A stretch of 64,000 nt of DNA, taken from Phycomyces blakesleeanus NRRL 1555(-). Taxonomy: Eukaryota; Mucoromycota; Mucoromycetes; Mucorales; Phycomycetaceae. The notes under the pieces are model-generated. The model was not told the origin of the DNA. It did not search any database and was given only the letters and a program-made list of their open reading frames with translations. Made by a program: the position numbers and the translations under genes. The stretch lies in assembly GCF_001638985.1 (NCBI RefSeq), contig NW_017265136.1, forward strand, positions 372,001 to 436,000, read 5' to 3'. Position 1 is the stretch's first letter. Each line of letters begins with the position of its first letter. Shown here piece after piece: positions 60,901 to 64,000 of this stretch.

Positions 60901-63019
60901 GTAAAATAAAATAAGATAATAATAATAAGGAGTTTTATAATAGTGTAGCCTATGAAATCAAAAGAGGGTTTTGAGTTGGGCTGTAATCTCTTACTTTTCT
61001 TAAATTTACATTACTTTGTTTCAAAAGCCATTTGTTTTTATAAAAATAAACACTCGTTGGACAAGATAAACTTATTAACCCTGGACCCATCTTTATTTTT
61101 GGCTTTCAAAGGTTAATAATAAATATAAATATACATTCAGTGAAAATAGAAGCAAGGAAGTCCCGAGTTAGTTTTGGAGCCTAAATATTTTTTCAACAAA
61201 AAAAAAAGATTATGTACAAGTTAGCAAAGACTACAAGTGACCAATATAAAGCAATTTTACATACACATGAGTATACATGTATGATAATGTGAGAGTTCAT
61301 TATTCATAGAAATAATCAGCTTATTGGCAGAAACTCGATCTACAGTTTCCAGTCACTCATTAAAATCAATAAGCACATCACTATTGGTTCTTTGAAATGT
61401 ATAATTGTTTGGTATCAAATATAGCTAGTATTTTTTTTTTAAAAAAAAAGAAGCCAAAGAAAAGCTTCATTTATCCTAATAATTGGATAATTAAACTATC
61501 AATGTTATTTCGATTATCATTCAAAAAATGATACGTAAAGACTACTGAAGAAGGGGTCTCAGAATTTTATAGTGTAAAACCATATAAAGACAGTTGTTTC
61601 TTTAAAAAAAAAAGTACTTTTCTGCAAGATAAAATAAACCTCAATGAGCAAACCACTTGGAAAGATCGAGACCGAAAGAAAGAAAATATAGCTATTAAGC
61701 ATGTAAAGCTTATATCACTCCATGATCATTCATTCGAGAGGTTCTCCGTTAAATATTACAAAATAAACCAGATTTTTTTACAAAGGTTTTCCTTTTTATT
61801 TTTCTATATTTCACTGTATCCAATATCACCTACTATTAAAAGCTATACAAAATCCTCGGTCCCTTACATACAATACTTAGATATTATTTTTGTAATAATC
61901 AAAATCATATTACACTCCCAAGAAATCAACAAGATGTCAACTTTATGTATATATATATACCAATTAATTTCAAAAGTTTAATTGCTTTTTGCCGAGCATT
62001 ATTTCAGTTTTTATTTTTTTTATTTTAAAGACTCTTAATTTCTATCATGACTGTTCGTTAAAAAGATGCGTGAATTAACATCGCATGTCATTTTGAATGA
62101 GAAAAATGAACATTTATTATTATTTTTTACTTGAAAGTCAAAAAGGTATTTCTAAAAGACAATAACGAGAGTTTCTCCGTTTTAGAGTTTTTTTTTCAGG
62201 TGTACGTGTCATTTATGAAAGAATTCAAGAGATGTGTAAAGTAGATGGAAGACTTTATTTATTATAGTCCCCTTCACTGAAAAGGAACTCGCGAAACTTA
62301 ACTCCGTTAAAGTGGTTGACGTGCCGACTTTCGTACTTTTAAAAAAGCATTTGATGGGTACCGCACTCATATGTAAGTTTTTTGGGGTGGTTTTAAGTTT
62401 GACTGTATTGGAGTTTTGACGATATTGTAAAGAGTTACAAAGCTAAAGAAAACAAGATATTTGTAATTATTCTTAAAGTAAGATTTAATAAATAAAGGTG
62501 TAGCAGTTTCTGGCAGAGAGAAAGGTAATCTTACAATCTTGATCAGGCAAAAATATAAAGCTTTTATAGTAAGATACCTATTTTTCTTTATTTTCCTTAC
62601 ACTTCCTTACGCCAAGTCACTGGCATTGTTTTAATCAAATCTGAAACAAAAACCTCAAGTATGCTATTTAATGAAACCCGTAAAAATTACCCTATGTATC
62701 TTTCTTTAATTAAGGCGCAGTCTACAATATTATGACACAGATTACACGACCATCCATTTTAAGAGTGTCTGTCAAAATCACCAACCTTTTTTTCTTCTTC
62801 TTTATTCTACATGTTTTGGTTATGCTGATATTTCAATTATTACCAGAATATTATCTATATTCTTCAGCCCATATTAAACACTATCTACAATATATATTCT
62901 ATTATACATGCCTTTAATATTAATTTACTTATTTATAAACATCACTTTGTTATAATATGCATATATATATATTTCAAATATTTCAGAAAATGAAAAATGA
63001 AAAATGAAAAATCAGTAAT
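57983..63019. other. Long spacer, no intact gene
   Basis: About 5 kb without a supported gene. Features are simple repeats (TTTTA at 59718-59752; variant ACACAAGCAC/ACGCAG units at about 59780-59875; AAT near 60920), a T10A9 tract at 61431-61449, and a short plus-strand open stretch at about 62269-62400 reading …TEKELAKLNSVKVVDVPTFV… that looks like eroded coding DNA but lacks a start and a known family. Confidence 0.45.
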
Positions 63020-63392
63020 TAGAGAACCCGTTGTCAAGTGAAAATTTCGAATTTTCACTCACTTTTGCTTTACGCGGTGATTTAAATTCCAATGAAAAGA
63101 TGTAAAAGTTTACTGAGGGAGGCCATTTCATCACCAAGTCTTTATTAAGAATTGAGCTTGTTTTTCTACCTTCAAACATAAACATAATATAATTAAGAGT
63201 CGTCTCTATATATTTACTTAAGAGAATAAGTCTTGAAAAGTCAAGTTTATTAAGATGTATCTCTCTTATGTTTGTCACAGTACTTCTGTTTTCATCAACT
63301 GTGGTTGGGTTTTTTCTTTTTTTTTGACTGGGTTTCACTAATAATTCTTTTTTAGTAGTCTTTGAAAATATCACATCCCAATGGGTTCTCTA
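63020..63392 (-). mobile_element. TA-flanked repeat element, copy 2 (369 bp)
   Basis: The element occupies 63022-63390 with TA on both sides and terminal repeats GAGAACCCGTTG / CAATGGGTTCTC (one change from copy 1). It is nearly identical to 12884-13258 apart from a handful of substitutions and a 6-bp shorter T/C run, an in-frame length change in the minus-strand open frame (QKKRKNPTT versus QKKKEKKNPTT). Substitutions include Cys to Phe, Asp to Asn and Ala to Thr. High identity implies recent spread. Confidence 0.85.
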
Positions 63393-64000
63393 TTTTAATT
63401 CTTTTCAGATTATTCTCAGCCAATAATTTACCAATTTTAACACTCGCAGCATGTATCTACAGAGATCATGAAACCCCCTGATATAAGATAAAATAGATAA
63501 AGAAGAAAGCAAAAGCAATACTAATAGTAGTAGGAATACTTACTTAAACACAATGCTTTTCTCTCTAGCATGTTTTTCTTGCTTTGAACAAAGGTTTATT
63601 CGATCAAAACTCTTTTTCCATTAAGCACCATATTTCTTTGTAACTGGCGATTGGTCGAATAAATTACTTGATAGCCAAACCAAAAACTTTTTCTTTTTCT
63701 AGTTTACTTTAGGTAAACAACAGATATAAGTCAAATTCATGGCTTTTGGTGAATAATAAACAAAAAATATACATATGTTATCAAAAAGGCGGTTTTGGAG
63801 AAGTGCCATGCCCGAGAGAAAAGTGTCGGGTTCGAACAATTACTGGTGAATGATAGGTGGCAACCGTTTTCTTTTCTTTCAATCCCCCTTTCTAATTATT
63901 ATAATTATTAACAATATAAATATAAGTGCTCACATTGAGTAAAACAAAAAAAGTTTAAAATAAGCAGTTCAAAAATTAAATAAACAACTCACTCAAATCC
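63393..64000. other. Window edge, no gene seen
   Basis: AT-rich DNA with no convincing frame. A short hairpin-prone GC-richer patch lies at about 63805-63835 (CCCGAGAG…TCGGG); it is next to a GGTTCGAA word, but no tRNA cloverleaf can be drawn. Confidence 0.45.

Noticed and set aside
63783..63850. tRNA-like patch with GGTTCGAA
   Set aside because: No acceptor stem, D arm or matching T stem can be drawn; only a short CCCGA/TCGGG pair exists.

Overview
The window looks like nuclear DNA of an early-diverging filamentous fungus, most likely Mucoromycota (Mucorales-like); that placement is inference. It is very AT-rich, genes are split by short introns (roughly 50-170 nt, GTAAGT-type donors), and microsatellites are abundant. 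A complex I subunit argues against budding yeasts. TnpB/Fanzor-type relics and a PX-PH-RhoGAP protein fit fungi. I saw no tRNA, rRNA, CRISPR array or plasmid feature.

Layout. 1-4.7 kb: no intact gene, only a decayed Tc1/mariner-type transposase. 4.7-12.2 kb: an AT-hook protein (+), then on the minus strand a three-repeat RPEL protein, a secreted CREG-like protein and a folliculin/Lst7 protein. 12.9-19.8 kb: a 375-bp TA-flanked repeat element and a ruined Fanzor-like nuclease gene. 19.8-28.1 kb: a small GPI-type serine/alanine-rich surface protein and a 1322-residue PX-PH-RhoGAP protein. 28.8-30.2 kb: a second, different TnpB/Fanzor-like relic. 31.5-37.3 kb: a 13-exon M1 aminopeptidase and a Gfd2-like DEDDh-fold protein. 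37.6-38.9 kb: a TMEM33/Per33/Tts1 membrane protein (-). 43.0-44.3 kb: a four-finger C2H2 zinc-finger protein (-). 47.6-50.2 kb: an inverted-arm mobile element carrying two related copies of an unrecognised gene. 50.9-51.1 kb: a regular array of X-box-like motifs. 53.0-56.4 kb: cytosolic methionyl-tRNA synthetase (-). 57.2-58.0 kb: the NDUFA2/B8 subunit of complex I (-). 58-64 kb: no intact gene, and the second copy of the 375-bp element.

The host genes are mostly single housekeeping or regulatory genes and do not form an obvious pathway cluster. The RhoGAP protein (polarity), the RPEL protein (actin binding) and the folliculin homologue (amino-acid/TOR signalling) are each plausible parts of growth control, but nothing in the window links them. 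I built exon models by hand from reading frames, splice sites and phase. All exons given for each gene join in a consistent phase and end at a stop codon.

Most interesting: the 24-25 bp X-box-like array; seven near-identical T9-11/A9-10 tracts, at least three of them at intron 3' ends; two copies of a 375/369-bp element open in one frame from end to end; the inverted-arm element at 47.6-50.2 kb; an RPEL gene with one repeat per symmetric exon; two GC-AG introns; and an 18-nt exon encoding the GAMEN motif.
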